Part shown: positions 35,169 to 47,026 of the stretch, one piece after another | Numbering within the stretch: the first letter of the stretch is position 1 | How the letters are laid out: each line of letters starts with the position of its first letter | Assembly (NCBI GenBank): GCA_027886175.1 | Contig: JAJNNQ010000075.1 | Location: 54,745,001-54,809,000 of the forward strand | Reading direction: 5' to 3' | Length of the DNA: 64,000 nt | Source: Phylloscopus collybita | Lineage: Eukaryota > Chordata > Aves > Passeriformes > Phylloscopidae | The notes under the pieces: generated by a model | The model's input: the letters and a program-made list of their open reading frames with translations, nothing else | Told to the model about the DNA's origin: nothing | Databases searched by the model: none | Position numbers and translations under genes: made by a program

Positions 35169-36647
35169 GCATCCTTTGCTTTCAGATATCCTGGTAATTT
35201 GTGGGTTTCCAGGGATGAAACTTCATTCTCTTCCACAGTGTTATGACGTTAAACACTTTCACTGGAAAATGAGGACAAAAAACAGGAGTCCTTTTCCTGT
35301 GCCTTTGCACTCATTCTTTTTTTGTTTCCATGAAAATTGATGGAGAAAAGGAAAGGTTATGATCCAGTAATTGTCAAAGATCAAACAGTGAGAAATTTGA
35401 GAAATAAGCAGAATAACCTAGCTTATATGAAGAACCACAGAGCACTCAGAAAATGAGGAACAGGGGACAGAGGCTCTGGAATCAAAAGCCTGAGGCAGGA
35501 CATGTTGCAAATCAGCATGGGGCTTTCTTTTTTTCTTTGTGGAAATAAGGAAATAGATCTATCCATATGGTCTTTCTTGGAGTTCTTTTAAGCTTCAGTG
35601 AATACTAACTGAAACAAAGATGTCTGGAACAAAACATGTCTGGCTCAATATTTGATGGAAAAATTATATACTAACCTGAAGGGAAGGTTTTTAGAATATG
35701 CTTGTGATATGTCAACACAGAGTAGGAAATTCTCTTGCCTTCCAAATAGTTTTTCTTTAACATTCATTTCTTGAACTGGAGATGGGGAATTTCCTTGATT
35801 GCTGTGCAATCATAAGACATAAAACAATAGTCAAATCCTCTTCCTACCCAAACCAAAAACCACCCAATTTCATGACTATGGTAAGAAATAAACAGATGAG
35901 AATTCAAAGTTCTCTAATTCCAAAATAAATAAAATACAAAATTGTATATTTGGAGATAGTTTTTGCAATTTGCTCCTGACTGGTTCCGTAATTACATCCT
36001 GATTTTCCCCTGAATGTTAAACTTCTTCTGATGTTCTCTGTATGAATATTTTTTCACAGGGTTTTCCTCAAATTTATACCAGCAAAATCTATACCTCTGG
36101 TTCAGCATTCAATTTTGTGAGAAATATTCAATGAAAGATTTTAAATAAGAGCAGACTAAAATTAAAATATATTGATAAATTAATGTATTCACACTGTTGT
36201 AACAAAATGCTAGACTTAGATCTAAGCTTTTTTAAGAGTTTATTTATTTAGTACATAATAGCTTCTAAATTTTATCAAGATGATGAGTCAAGTCTAACTG
36301 AGAAGCTCAAGGAAGAGGGAAGCTAATCACATAGGCAGATAAATTGGGATACTGCGTATTTTCCAAACGTAAAATCAGAAAATATTTTCCACGAATCATG
36401 ATATCGTGCTTGCTCTAACAGATTTATAAAGCAAAAAGGCCATATTTTCATTTAATGACTTGTATCATAAAATGTTCCATGATAAAAGCTGATTCAGTTT
36501 GCCCATAGGGGAGGATAATATAGAAGGGTTCAAGATAGAGTTAATAACAAATAACATTTTCTCAACTCCAAGAAGCTGAATAAGGACAACTTGATCTCTT
36601 TGGTGGCTGATTTAGTAACAGAAGCTGCAATTATCTTTACTGATGAA

Positions 36648-36650
<3 letters not shown>

Positions 36651-36694
<44 letters not shown>
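36651..36694 (+). repeat. Poly-A run (44 A)
   Basis: Forty-four consecutive A, then G and seven more A. Such a long pure run could be the tail of a retrocopied RNA, but no AATAAA lies in the 30 bp before it and the upstream 150 bp match no gene I recognise. It may be a slippage-grown mononucleotide tract, and its exact length is unreliable in assemblies. Confidence 0.92.
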
Positions 36695-36696
<2 letters not shown>

Positions 36697-39600
36697 AAAA
36701 AAGCAGTTGCAACAGGAACTTCATTTCCAAAAAGGGAATCTGACCGGGTGAGATGTATCATCCCAGTCAAAGACAAAAATATCACAACCAGTTTAATCAG
36801 GTCCAGGAGCAGAGGCTAAACCCCACATACAAGGAAATTTAAATACAATACATTTATGACTCCTGTCTTTATATTGGCTAAGTCTATTAGACATACAGGA
36901 AAGAAGACGATTCTGAAAAAGAAACAAGGATTTGAAATTTTCTAATTTTCCATTTTTAAAATAAAACTGACCTCTTATTCTTCAGAGGAAGAAGAGCCAT
37001 GGTTCAGTGCATTCTATACTGATATACTGTTTATTTGTTTGTTTGATTTTATAAAGAGCACTATTCTCCCTACCAGCTGTTTGATATTATGCCTTTCAAC
37101 ATAAAACTTTTTTTTTTTTTTCAGAAATCTCTAGGATGTTTCAAAAATACTTTTGAAATATGAGGCTATGGAGAACACACAAACATAATCTAGTTCTGTG
37201 TCCCATACTACAGGCACTCATTTAAATTTTGGGAATGAATGTCCCAAGGTGGAATAATATCTCCGGAAATTGGGTGACTTTAGGTGGAACAAATTTCTTT
37301 CATTCCCATTGCCTTTTTTGTGTGCAGTGCTACTCTAAAAAATGAGAAATATTTATCAAGAATAAAGTCCGTTGAGATCAATAGATCAAGATTGAAGAGA
37401 ACAAGACTGTTTTTTCACTTAAATGCACATTTAACAATGTAGATATTCCTGAGAGCGGCAAGGTAATATGCCCCAGTTAGAATTGCCCTGTGATTTGAGG
37501 TTCACCCTTGGAATTCTTCAGGCACTTGTATCAAATGTAGCTGTCCAGCCCTTACCATAAAGAAAGGGAAAGGTAGAGGGAAGTGAAACCATCTATTGAA
37601 TGATGTCTGAATGAAATATTATTTTCTGGCCTGGCATATACAGTTCTACAATCATTTTTCAGACATGCAAAAACCCTCACCCTATTTCTTTTTTTCTCCT
37701 TCTAAGATGTACTCTAGCTGTAATGAATAAAATGCAGCTCTTTTTAGGTAAGGCTGAAATACATATTATTCTGAAAATGTTACAAGCCCTGCTCTTGTTG
37801 AAACTTCAGAGAAGTATCATTGCATTTTTAGGCAAAATGAAGGCCTTCCTAAATTGTTTAGATGCTTAGACATTTTAAAACTGAGTCCTAATAAGCAGAG
37901 TCTGAAAATAAATTTTTTTAATACTATTTTGTCTGATGCAAATCTAAACCACCCATGTTAAACATCCAGGTTTATGCTGTGATCTAAAAGTTTTCAGGAT
38001 AATCTGACTTTTGGACTAACACAAAGTTATACAGTATATTTATAACTGTTCTTCTGTCTACCTTCTGTTTGTGGTGTACTTACATACTTCCATTTGAGTC
38101 TTGTGTGAGCAGTAAATTCAGTATTTTAGTTTTGTATCCTCTAAGTATAGTTGGCATTTCCATGGCATAATTTGTATGTCAGTAGTACCAAACTTGAGGA
38201 GCTGTGAGTAGCAAACCCACTACACTGAATGTTTTCCTTATACTCCTCCAAGCTCTTTCGTTGCTGTTTACCACTTTCACTAAAACTGTAACTCTTCTAT
38301 TTTCACTCCTTTTTTTTTTTCACTCACCATCCCATGTGGCAACCTCCCAGGTAAGTTATCCTGGCCTGATAAAAGCAGTTATGTTTCTCTTCTTTGTTAC
38401 TCACTCCAACTTCTCAATAACAAGATACATTTCCAGGATTACACTAAAGCTAAATACAATCTGCAAGGGATTTTAAAAATAAAATTTCTTTATGAGAATG
38501 AACAAAATCAAGCTCAACTACCACAAAGCTTTGACGAGTAAGTTAACCACAAGGGAGGTGTAAAAAGCATTTCAGGCTCCTTGCCATAAAAATATTTAAA
38601 ATATAACTGGCATCTACCTTGCAATAAAAGTCCATTTATCATCCTTTCATCAGAACGGGTACTCTTCAAAGAATTGCCAGGCAATTCTAAGTCTAAATGA
38701 AAGGCAAACCAGACCTAATTATTTCAACTTTTTTTCTTAGGTCCATCATATTTTTAGGCTTTATGATTAACACTACTGCTCTCTTCTAGACCTTCTCACA
38801 CTGACTTATACTGAATAGATTTGTATGAATTGGTATTAATATGTTATTAACAATATGGCACATGCCTTCTTTAGTAAGTATGGGATTATATCATTAAATA
38901 AATTCAGTTAGTGATCCATTATAAACCAGCATTCTTATTCTACTTTGCTGCCCATTCTTGTCTTGCATTTCTGTAGTTAGTTGCCCCTGCACATGCACAG
39001 CACTTTTTCACCCCCTTACTTATTTTCTTTATCAAATCTTTCACAAATTTGGGTTTATTGAAAACTTGGATCCTGTTCTCTAGTGCCCCTGTAGTCCCTC
39101 CCAGATTTTTCTTTTTTAATTAGAAAATTCAATATACATGCTCTTTCATCCTTTATGCCACAAGGCACAGCGATCAAAAAATCCTTCCATTATAACCAGA
39201 AGTTATTGATAATTACTCTTTGGCATTATCTTTTCTAACCAGTTTTCCACTCACATTGTTTCAGTTTTCTTTTTCTCATGTTTATCAGATCATCATGAAT
39301 TTCCATTGTAATCTTTAAGAAAGCCAATATAAGCAATTTGTTAATTCTGCAATTTTATCTTAAAAAATAAAGTAACAAGGAAGTATTTTTTTTCCTCAGC
39401 ACTTGAAATTATCCAAGCTGAAGTTACTCAGGGTTCCTCAGCGGATCTTTTCCTGAGGACTGAAACAGAAAAGGCAGTAATGACTATATTTCCTAATGCC
39501 ATTCCTTTTTCATTCCTTTCCTGTGTTGTACAATAGAGTCATCCTTTCCTCAGTCTCTTGTTAAGTGATTGAACTTGTAGAGCAAATTCTTGTTAACTTT

Positions 39601-40679
39601 TGTATTTTATTAGTAACATCTCAAGCTTTGCCTCTCCTTTCTGGTCTGCACAAGTATATGCCACACATCTGATTGTGTCCTCTGCAGTAAAACCTAGGGT
39701 TTTTTTCATCTAAACTATACTCTTATTAAAATTTGCAATGCCAGGCTTTAAAATTCTAATTTGTTCTTTCTGCTGAATTCAAAAATTCCTTGGATCAATG
39801 TTTGAATAGGTACTTCAGCTCCTCAGGTGGGAGAGCTGAGTATTGCTTGTCTGAATAAATTATTATCTCAAAAGAATGATAGCAATTGGCTGAGTTAAAC
39901 CAATACTAACATACAGATTCTATTAACCTCAAATTACCATTACAGATGAGCACACATTAAGGAAGTGGGTTGTATAAATAAAGCAGGCTACTTTATTAAA
40001 TCAATAGAAGAATAACAGGCCTTATGGTAGGGAAGGTGCTGCCAATTTGCAAAGAAGGCTATGCAAGATGATTTTTAATTAGATTACTTACAGCATCTTA
40101 ATATTGACTCAAAAGTCTACTATATGAACAGTGATAAATAACTCTTTTTTTTTTTTTAAATAGAAAACCATTATGACAAAATCTATTTTAAAGCTATCAA
40201 TTTCATGTAGTTATTCTGAAAGTGAATCAAGTTGACTTTGTATAAATCTATAGTGATGTATTCCTTTTATGAGGGAAACCCACCAGTTTACTCTTATGTG
40301 TCTCCAAAGAACTGTGGGCAAACAACATCTTTTCAGTTGTCCACTTTATCATGTTTTAAAATAAAGGAAAGAGGAAAAATCACAAACCCTTTTTAGAATA
40401 TAACTGGATGCCAGAAAGTGGAAGGGCAAGAAATTTATCTTTGCATATATTAAGACATTGACTTTAATTAATGCTGATATTAAGTATATCATCATGTCAC
40501 ATGAATAGCTATGTGATACTAATACTCAAATTCAGTAGGCTTAATACCTTTAGGATTCTCAAGCCTTATCAAAATTTTGACCTTCCTAAAAAATCTTGAA
40601 AACCTCTGTGTATTGTACATAAACTCAGAAATTTTAATTCCTATATACAACTGGTTATATAAGTCACTTTGAAAGTCAT

Positions 40680-40862
40680 GGATTCACAAAATATATGGAA
40701 TTGGAGGAAACCCCAAAGATCATCAAAGTCCAACTCTTGGCTCTGCACGATGCAACCCTAAGAGTCACATCATGTGCCTGAGAGCATTGTCCAAACAATT
40801 CTTGGATGCTGTCAATTTTGGTGCCACGATCGTTTCAACTGAGCTTACCTTTGTGCCCCATA
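40680..40862 (-). mobile_element. CR1 LINE 3' end fragment
   Basis: Read on the plus strand this is the reverse complement of a CR1 3' region. It begins with a CACAAAATATATGGAATTGG degenerate terminal part, followed by CCCCAAAGATCATCAAAGTC and CAACTCTTGGCTCTGCACGA. Next comes a CATGTGCCTGAGAGCATTGT box and a segment equivalent to the CCACTTCCCTGGGGAGCCTG box of CR1, here decayed. It is 5'-truncated, as most CR1 copies are, and carries no useful coding part. Divergence is moderate. Confidence 0.82.
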
Positions 40863-42342
40863 ATTTTAAATTTATTTATTAAAAGAGTGTGGTTTTTTTG
40901 ACACTCCTTAGAACATAAAATAGAAAGTCTGTAATTTTTTTTTTCATTATATATTTAGTAATCCTTTCTTGACATCTTCTTTGGCAACAGGAGAAAGCAA
41001 TGACTCATTTTTACCTTTCTCTTTAAGATTGGGGATTCAATCCATTCCATGAAACTGTTTGTTTTTTTTTCCAGTTGCATTACATTCTTTGAGACACCTC
41101 TCATGATGGTAGCATCCATCATGAATATTTTAAACATCTCTTTCAAAACAGTGCTACAGCTCCTCCCAGGCTGGCAGCTACACCTAGAAAGTGGCCCTGT
41201 GTTGGTAAACTGCAGTGAAGGGTGTGTACTCTAATTAATGGTTACTAGATCTGTGTCTGCAGTTTGCCATGCCCTGTAGGTCTCTGTGTCAAGTGCAGCT
41301 GTGCATGTGCTGTGTAAAGGAATAGCAGAGTAAGAGAAGCCTATATACTGTCTCAGTGCAGTCCATTCTTGAGGAATATCTGCTATAGTGGGGCTAAGAC
41401 ATCAAACCATTCATAAGGGAGGTAAGAGAGGGACCAACTCTATTGGTACCTTTTACTTAGCTCTGATATTTAAAAATAAAACTGTGTAAAAGGAAAGCCA
41501 TAACCACTGAAATCTTAGCTGTTAAATTGTTCCTTGAAGCCTATTCATTCATGCAAATAACTTTTGTTTTTCATACTATAGCCATGGAGATTTTTTATTT
41601 TAAGAAAGTATTAGTATCAAAGGAGACAAATGGCTTGTGCTAGGTCTGTCTGCAAGAGGAGAAAATGACATGGACTTAAAAAATATGAAGAAAGATTGTG
41701 AGGACTTTGGTGAAAGGTTGAACAAATGCTGTGTTCTCTAGAATGCTTTGGAAAGGCAAAATATTAGAAAATAGGAAAGGGAATAAGATGTCTGGGAGAA
41801 GATACTTTTATGAAGACAAATTAGGAGGACATGAGTGAATGTATCTCTGCAAGAAGAGAGACAACATTCTCAAGGCATCAACCTGTCCTAATCTCAGCCA
41901 GGAAACCTATGAGGACAACAAAATTCTAATAACTCTTATGAGTTGGAAAAAAAAACCCAGATTTTTTATTTTTTTTTACATCATAGTAGGATCCTAAAAA
42001 AGGCTGGAATACATAAAAAAACATGGAAGTTCTTGTTCTCCTTTTACAGAAGAATGTATTCCAGTAACAAGAATGTTATATAAGCCCCAGGAAACTGATA
42101 ACTAATTGTAACCAGCACTTACTATGAGGATTTGGACAAATCACAGAATTTCTTGTGCTTAATTCACCATTTGCATTTTCCTAATTTGTAGGCTTATTCC
42201 AGGATAAAATCTGACCACAGAAATACTGTGTAGGGTTAAATTAACAGGACACCAACTTAATACAAAGGAAAATCACATAAATGTAGTCACAGGATTGTCC
42301 ATAACAGCTTATATATCAGTGTGTCTGAGTGAATGTGAATTG
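40863..42342. other. AT-rich non-coding stretch, no gene seen
   Basis: No gene or repeat family was recognised. The patch 41140-41350 is slightly richer in G and C without an identifiable source. Confidence 0.5.
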
Positions 42343-42374
42343 TCAGATTTATAGAACGTTAAGAGGTTGGAATG
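42343..42374 (-). mobile_element. CR1 3' tip, left part of a CR1 copy split by an LTR
   Basis: TATAGAACGTTAAGAGGTTG corresponds to the start of a reverse-complemented CR1 3' tail (CATAGAATGGTTTGGGTTGG type). It continues at 42920 on the other side of the LTR: joining GGTTGGAATG to the bases after the LTR restores the usual CR1 order GGTTGGAA-GGACCTTAAAGAT. Confidence 0.75.
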
Positions 42375-42919
42375 TGTGGAATCCCTGCAGTCCCCCGACG
42401 TAATATCTAGGGTCTGGCCTTGGCAGGACAGATCATAGGGTCACCTTCCCAGAGGGATAGAGAGAACTCCCCAATGGGGCTCTGTACACAATGGTTTGCC
42501 CTGGTTCCCCGCTCCCTCATGCCCTGGCCCCTTGGTGTCTCCTTTCCTCTGTGCCTCCATTGGTTTCGGGTCCCCAGCGACCAGCCCTGTTTCCCCTGTA
42601 GGTTGCTGACCTCACCTGCCCCTTGTTCTGCCCCTGTGCCTCAAGGTCATTGGCTGCTGTGTCCCATACTTAACCCTGGAACTGGCAGACCACTGCCCCA
42701 TTTTTGCTTCTGGATTCCCCTTCAGCTCCTGGAAAAAAGCCTGACTGGAACTGATCCAGTGTGAGGGCCTTCCTGCCTCTCCTTGCTGCGCTAGCCACGT
42801 GGTGTGTGTGGATGTGTGAGCTTCACTGCTCTGCCCGGCTTTCCCCAAGCAGGCTTTCCACCAGAGAGGCTTATTGGGGCCTAGGCTTCAGCTCCACTCC
42901 TAAAACAAACACTGCTACA
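42375..42919 (+). mobile_element. Solo ERV LTR (ERVK-like), 545 bp, nested in CR1
   Basis: The element starts TGTGGAATCCC and ends CTGCTACA. It is flanked by exact 6-bp repeats GGAATG (42369-42374 and 42920-42925). A 6-bp duplication is typical of ERVK (betaretrovirus-like) and alpharetrovirus-like elements. The insertion splits a minus-strand CR1 tail, so the LTR is the younger of the two. Inside are two ATTGG (inverse CCAAT) boxes at 42559-42563 and 42649-42653 and a TATA-like TACTTAA at 42667-42673. It is GC-rich and still has several CpG, which suggests limited decay. Orientation is inferred from these boxes. The open frames at 42420-42985 lie within it and are not retroviral genes. Confidence 0.88.
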
Positions 42920-43140
42920 GGAATGGACCTTAAAGATCATTTAGTCCCAATCCATCCTGCAATGGGCAGGGATACCTCCCACTAGATCAGGTTGCCCAAG
43001 GTCTCATCCAGACTGGTTTTGAACACTGCCAGGGATGGAAGCTCTACAAGCTCCCTGGGTGACCTGCTCTACTCACCACCCCCATAGTAAACAAATTCTT
43101 TCAGCCTAAATTTCTCCTCTAAATTTGTGCCCATACTCTG
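42920..43140 (-). mobile_element. CR1 LINE 3' region, right part of the split copy
   Basis: GGACCTTAAAGATCATTTAG, then CAATGGGCAGGGATACCTCC, CACTAGATCAGGTTGCCCAA and GAACACTGCCAGGGATGGAA follow the reverse complement of the CR1 3' untranslated and terminal coding region step by step. After about 43120 (CCTAAATTTCTCCTC) the similarity fades. It is a 5'-truncated copy, older than the LTR at 42375-42919. Confidence 0.9.
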
Positions 43141-43776
43141 AATCCTTCTGGTTTTGGAAAATCGTATTAATCTGATTTGAATTTAATGCTAGTGACTTCA
43201 TTGTAAGTGTTAATACCCACAGAGTCAAAACAAGAAACTGTAGCCACTTTTTTGAATCCTTTGCCCACAGAGAGCATAGCTGCTAGAATGTCATGTGCTG
43301 ACAAAAGAAGATGAAATGTATTTATTAAATAGAATCCACTGAAGGTTGCATAGAAATTATGACAGGCTTAAGAATTTTCAGAGCTATAAATCTTAGAAGA
43401 TAGGCAAATTCTTGAGAACAAAGTAATCAATCTCTTCTATTTTTTACATACCTTGCATCTTCTTTGTCTCTTTGTAGCTATTGCTTGAGACAGGGTGCTG
43501 GCTTTGTTGGATTTTTGCTGGATTTTTTTGTTCTGGCCACTTGAAACTGCTCTTATGCTGTCTGATTAAATAGGGCTTCTTCCTAACAAAACATCTCCTG
43601 AGTCAAGTCAGATAAAAGATGACTAAAAAATACGGTTGTTTTTTATTTAACACCTTGTTTCAGCATGAACTTCATGAACTTTTACTATTCTGTTAGCTAA
43701 AAATTGTTCAGCCTTATGAATTACCTGATTGGTAAAATCTAATTGATTGATTGATTGACTCCACTCTCAGGGATTC

Positions 43777-43779
<3 letters not shown>

Positions 43780-43838
<59 letters not shown>
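43780..43838 (+). repeat. Poly-T run (59 T)
   Basis: Fifty-nine uninterrupted T. Read on the minus strand it could be a poly(A) tail of a retrocopy ending at about 43850, but no AATAAA is seen in the expected position. The exact length is likely to vary or be mis-assembled. Confidence 0.92.
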
Positions 43839-44133
43839 CTTCCCAAGAAAAAAAATCAGATCAGAGTTGAATGGAACTTTTTTTGGCACTTGATGCACTA
43901 AAAACAATGCAGTTCAAAATGACCAAAGATTTGTAAGTACCAGATTTGAGTAGATTTAAAGTCTGAAAAGAAAAAATAAAGAAAAAAATTATTAGGGTCT
44001 TAGTTTAAAATGTATATTTTTAATTAACTTCTGGCTAAAATTTTAGATTTCTGACACTATATTTTTCTTTCTCTCTTTTTTTTTTTTTTTTAGTAGGTGA
44101 AAAACAGCTATGTTAATTAAGACAGTATTCATT

Positions 44134-44150
44134 GTTTGTTTGTTTGTTTG
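44134..44150 (+). repeat. (GTTT)n microsatellite
   Basis: Four GTTT units in a row. Confidence 0.88.
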
Positions 44151-45783
44151 GCTTCTGAAAAATCCATTATTTCCACTGGTTAGCCAAAGGTACTAGTCAT
44201 GTGTCATATTATGTTATAAAATGGTGTTAGTTTTATAATCTTTGGTCTTAACTCTCTTTATCAGAAAAAAAAATGAATTAGAAACTAACTTAGCTATTAA
44301 CTGCCATTTTACTTCTCTAATGGTGCAAGGATTCTTTTTCCACCTGTAGTGGTTTCCCGATGACATCTTTTCAGTTTAAATTATTTAAAATCATGCTTGT
44401 CTTACTAGAAGATGAAAGAAGTATCTGCCAAGAGAGACACTGATTATTATAAGACTAGTAAGTATTTTATGTTTTTTATTCTTTTCTTTTCTCTCTGGGG
44501 TTATTAGAAAAAGTCTTATTTTTAAATTTCTTGCCATGGAAAAAATGTATAAAAAGAAATAAAATACAAGAAATCATGAATTATGAAGAAAAACAAACCA
44601 GCAGGTTCAGCATTAGTGGTAGGCTAATCCTTTATTTTACAGTTGTCATGGGGTTTTTGTGTGGAACATTTCTACTTACATGGAACAGTTACTCTGAATA
44701 TACCTAACTTAACATAGCTGTGTCCTACTCTGCTCTCAGCACTCAAAGGAAGTTTTCAGGAGGTTTTTTGGGTACAACCAAAAGCAGATTACTCTTGTAA
44801 AACAATTTTAAAACCTAGTCACATTTATAAAATATGAAATACAAATCCATATATAATTCATGCATATTGTAGAAGGTATCTTTAACTATTTCCTTCAATA
44901 AAATGCCAACTACCTCCCGGGGGAAAAGGATACAGCTACAGGGTCCTTGTTTGTGATGAATATAATAAGGTTTCTGTCCCACTACCATTTAAAAAGCAAG
45001 CAAAACTAAACCCATAGTGTAAAAACATTTAGTGTTAAACCAGATAGGTCATTAGGTGGTGCAGTTTGTAGTCCCTAATTGCAGTGATCCTACTATAAAC
45101 AATGGGCAATCCTGCAATCAAGAAGGAATAAATTTAAAGTACTGTCACATATTAATTTGGCATTAATGTAACCTAAGTAGTAACAGTGCTGTAGAAATAA
45201 AATGAAGGGTGTCACAGAATATTTGTGAGGGGTTTTTTTAACATTTCATAAACATCCTCTTCAGAAACAAAGTACTGGTTGATTAAGTTCTGCAAGACAG
45301 TGTGAGTACTGCGGTGTTTACTGTGTCTACAGATCTATCCAGATATCCAGAGGCCATTTTGCTGCAAACCTCATTTCTGTCCTTGAGGACTTCCAACGCT
45401 CCAGCAGAAACATTCTGGTATTTTAGAGAGACAGTCTTTTCTGATATTATCTCAGAATGCCTAATGGTAATAAAGACAGCTGCTATCACAATGCAAAATT
45501 GCTCAGTTCATATAGTTTTAACCAAATCATATCTGAAATGGTTTATTGGCTTGCTAATGACACGCAATTAACTTGCAAACATTGAATGATTCATCCAGGA
45601 TCAATAGCACGAGCAGAATGGATAAATCATAAGACCAGACATTATGAAATGTTAATAAATGCCTACAAATTTCTAAACAGCCTTTTATAAGTATTTCCTC
45701 AAAGGTGTAATGCTGCACAGTTATCTGCACTCCTCCTACACAGACCAGGACATGTGGGTCACAGATATGCAAATTCTCATTGA

Positions 45784-46040
45784 GGAGTGCTTGGACACCT
45801 ATCTGCAGATGCCCCTGTGTGGTGCTGTGGCTCTGCCTGGACCCATCCTGCTCCCTGTGACCCTGTAAGATCACATCCATGCCCCTGGGGCAGGTCTTCC
45901 CATGCCAGAGGCCCAGGAGAGGTGTGCAGGCTGCCTGTCCCATGGGAGAGAGCTCTGTCTGCCCCAGACAGATGCTGATGATGTGGCTGCTAGCAGTGCC
46001 CAACCTGGTGTGCTGTGGTTCTTCCTTCCTTCCCCAAGGT
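45784..46040 (+). repeat. Unclassified GC-rich dispersed repeat, copy 2, joined to CR1
   Basis: A GC-rich block of about 250 bp. Its last 120 bp match the repeat at 31712-31884, including the CCAACCTGGTGTGCT core and the closing TCCCCAAGGT. It ends exactly where CR1 homology begins (about 46041). It is therefore either the older target into which CR1 inserted or an unrecognised part of a composite element. Frames through it on both strands (for example 45554-46003 minus) reflect high G+C only. Confidence 0.5.
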
Positions 46041-47026
46041 CTGTCACAGCTGGCAGCCAGTCACCAGTGGCATCCCTCAGGGGTCTGTGCTGGGGCCAGT
46101 TCTGTTCAATATTTTTATTGATGGCATGAATGAGAGTATTGAGTCGTCCATTGGTAAATTTGCAGATGACACTAAGCTGGGAGCATGTGTCGATCTGTTG
46201 GAAGGTAGGAGGGCTCTGCAGAGAGACCTGGAATGGTTGGATGGATGGCAGAGTCCAATAGGATGAAGTCCAAGTGCCAAGTCCTGCACTTTGGCCACAA
46301 TAACCCCCTGCAGTGTTATAGGCTGGGGAGGGTGTGGCTGGACAGTGCCCAGGCAGAAAGGGACCTGGGGGTTCTGGTGACAGCAGCTGAACATGAGCCA
46401 GCAGTGTGCCCTGGTGGCCAAGAAGGCCATGGGCATCCTGGCCTGGATCAGGAATGGTGTGTCCAGCAGGAGCAGGGAGGTCATTCTCCCCCTGTACTTG
46501 GCACTGGTGAGGCCACACCTTGAGTGCTGTGTCCAGCTCTGGCCCCTCAGTTCAGGAAGGACATTGAGACGCTTGAGTGCATCCAGAGGAGGCAACAAGG
46601 CTGGTGAGGGGCTTGGAACACAAACCTTGTGAGGGAGCTGGGGTTATTTAGCCTGGAGAAAAGGAGACTCAGAGGTGACCTTATCACTCTCTACAGCTTC
46701 CTGAAAGGAGGGTGTAGTCAGGTGGGGGTTGGTCTCTTTCTCCAGGCAGCAACTGACCGAACAAGAGGATAAAGTCTCTAAGCTACACCAAGGGAAATAT
46801 AGGTTGGATATTAGGAAGAAGTTTGTCACAGAAAGAGTGATAAAGTATTGGAATGGTCTGCCTGGGGAGGTGGTGGAGTCACCATTCCTGCATGTGTTTA
46901 AAAAAAGACTGGATGTGGCACTCGGCACCATAGTCTAGTTGAGGTGTTAGGGTTGGGTTGGACTTGATGAAGGTATTGAAGGTCTCTTCCAACCTAGTCA
47001 TTCTGTGTGAATTCTGTGAATTCTGT
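46041..47026 (+). mobile_element. CR1 LINE, 5'-truncated, with end of reverse transcriptase and intact 3' tail
   Basis: The first part encodes the second half of the CR1 reverse transcriptase. [11 protein letters not shown] starts at 46066, and KFADDTKLG at 46156-46182 holds the catalytic aspartate pair of the F-x-DD box. The frame breaks after about 46266. Homology then continues in another frame with [12 protein letters not shown] (from 46393) and [11 protein letters not shown] (about 46474). A third frame carries the C-terminal WNGLPGEVVESP (about 46850). The element ends at about 47026 with the CR1-type terminal repeats ATTCTGTG-GAATTCTGTGAATTCTGT. Frameshifts and stops make it non-functional. 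Good preservation of the 3' half and tail marks it as the youngest CR1 in the window. It is truncated at 46041, typical of target-primed reverse transcription. Confidence 0.95.

Larger units (their letters stand above)
33684..40679. other. AT-rich non-coding stretch with homopolymer runs, no gene seen
   Basis: About 7 kb with no recognised repeat family beyond a T16 run at 35153-35168 and the A44 run at 36651-36694. The frames at 33728-34243 (minus) and 34158-34445 have no recognisable domain. I looked for an mRNA-like retrocopy upstream of the A run and did not recognise one. Confidence 0.55.
43141..45783. other. AT-rich non-coding stretch with homopolymers, no gene seen
   Basis: Contains a short (ATTG)n patch at 43742-43758, the T59 run, another T run near 44078-44091 and (GTTT)n at 44134-44150. 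A minus-strand frame at 45283-45489 has a more balanced composition and an acceptor-like CTTTATTACCATTAG before it, but no family match. Confidence 0.5.

Noticed and set aside
36530..36730. Minus-strand frame with a long phenylalanine run
   Set aside because: It is the translation of the 44-base A run.
42420..42985. Proline-rich open frames as short genes
   Set aside because: They lie in the solo LTR at 42375-42919 and cross its end into the CR1 tail, which no real gene boundary explains.
45871..46598. Long minus-strand frames (215 and 173 codons)
   Set aside because: They are antisense to the plus-strand CR1 reverse transcriptase and the GC-rich repeat before it.
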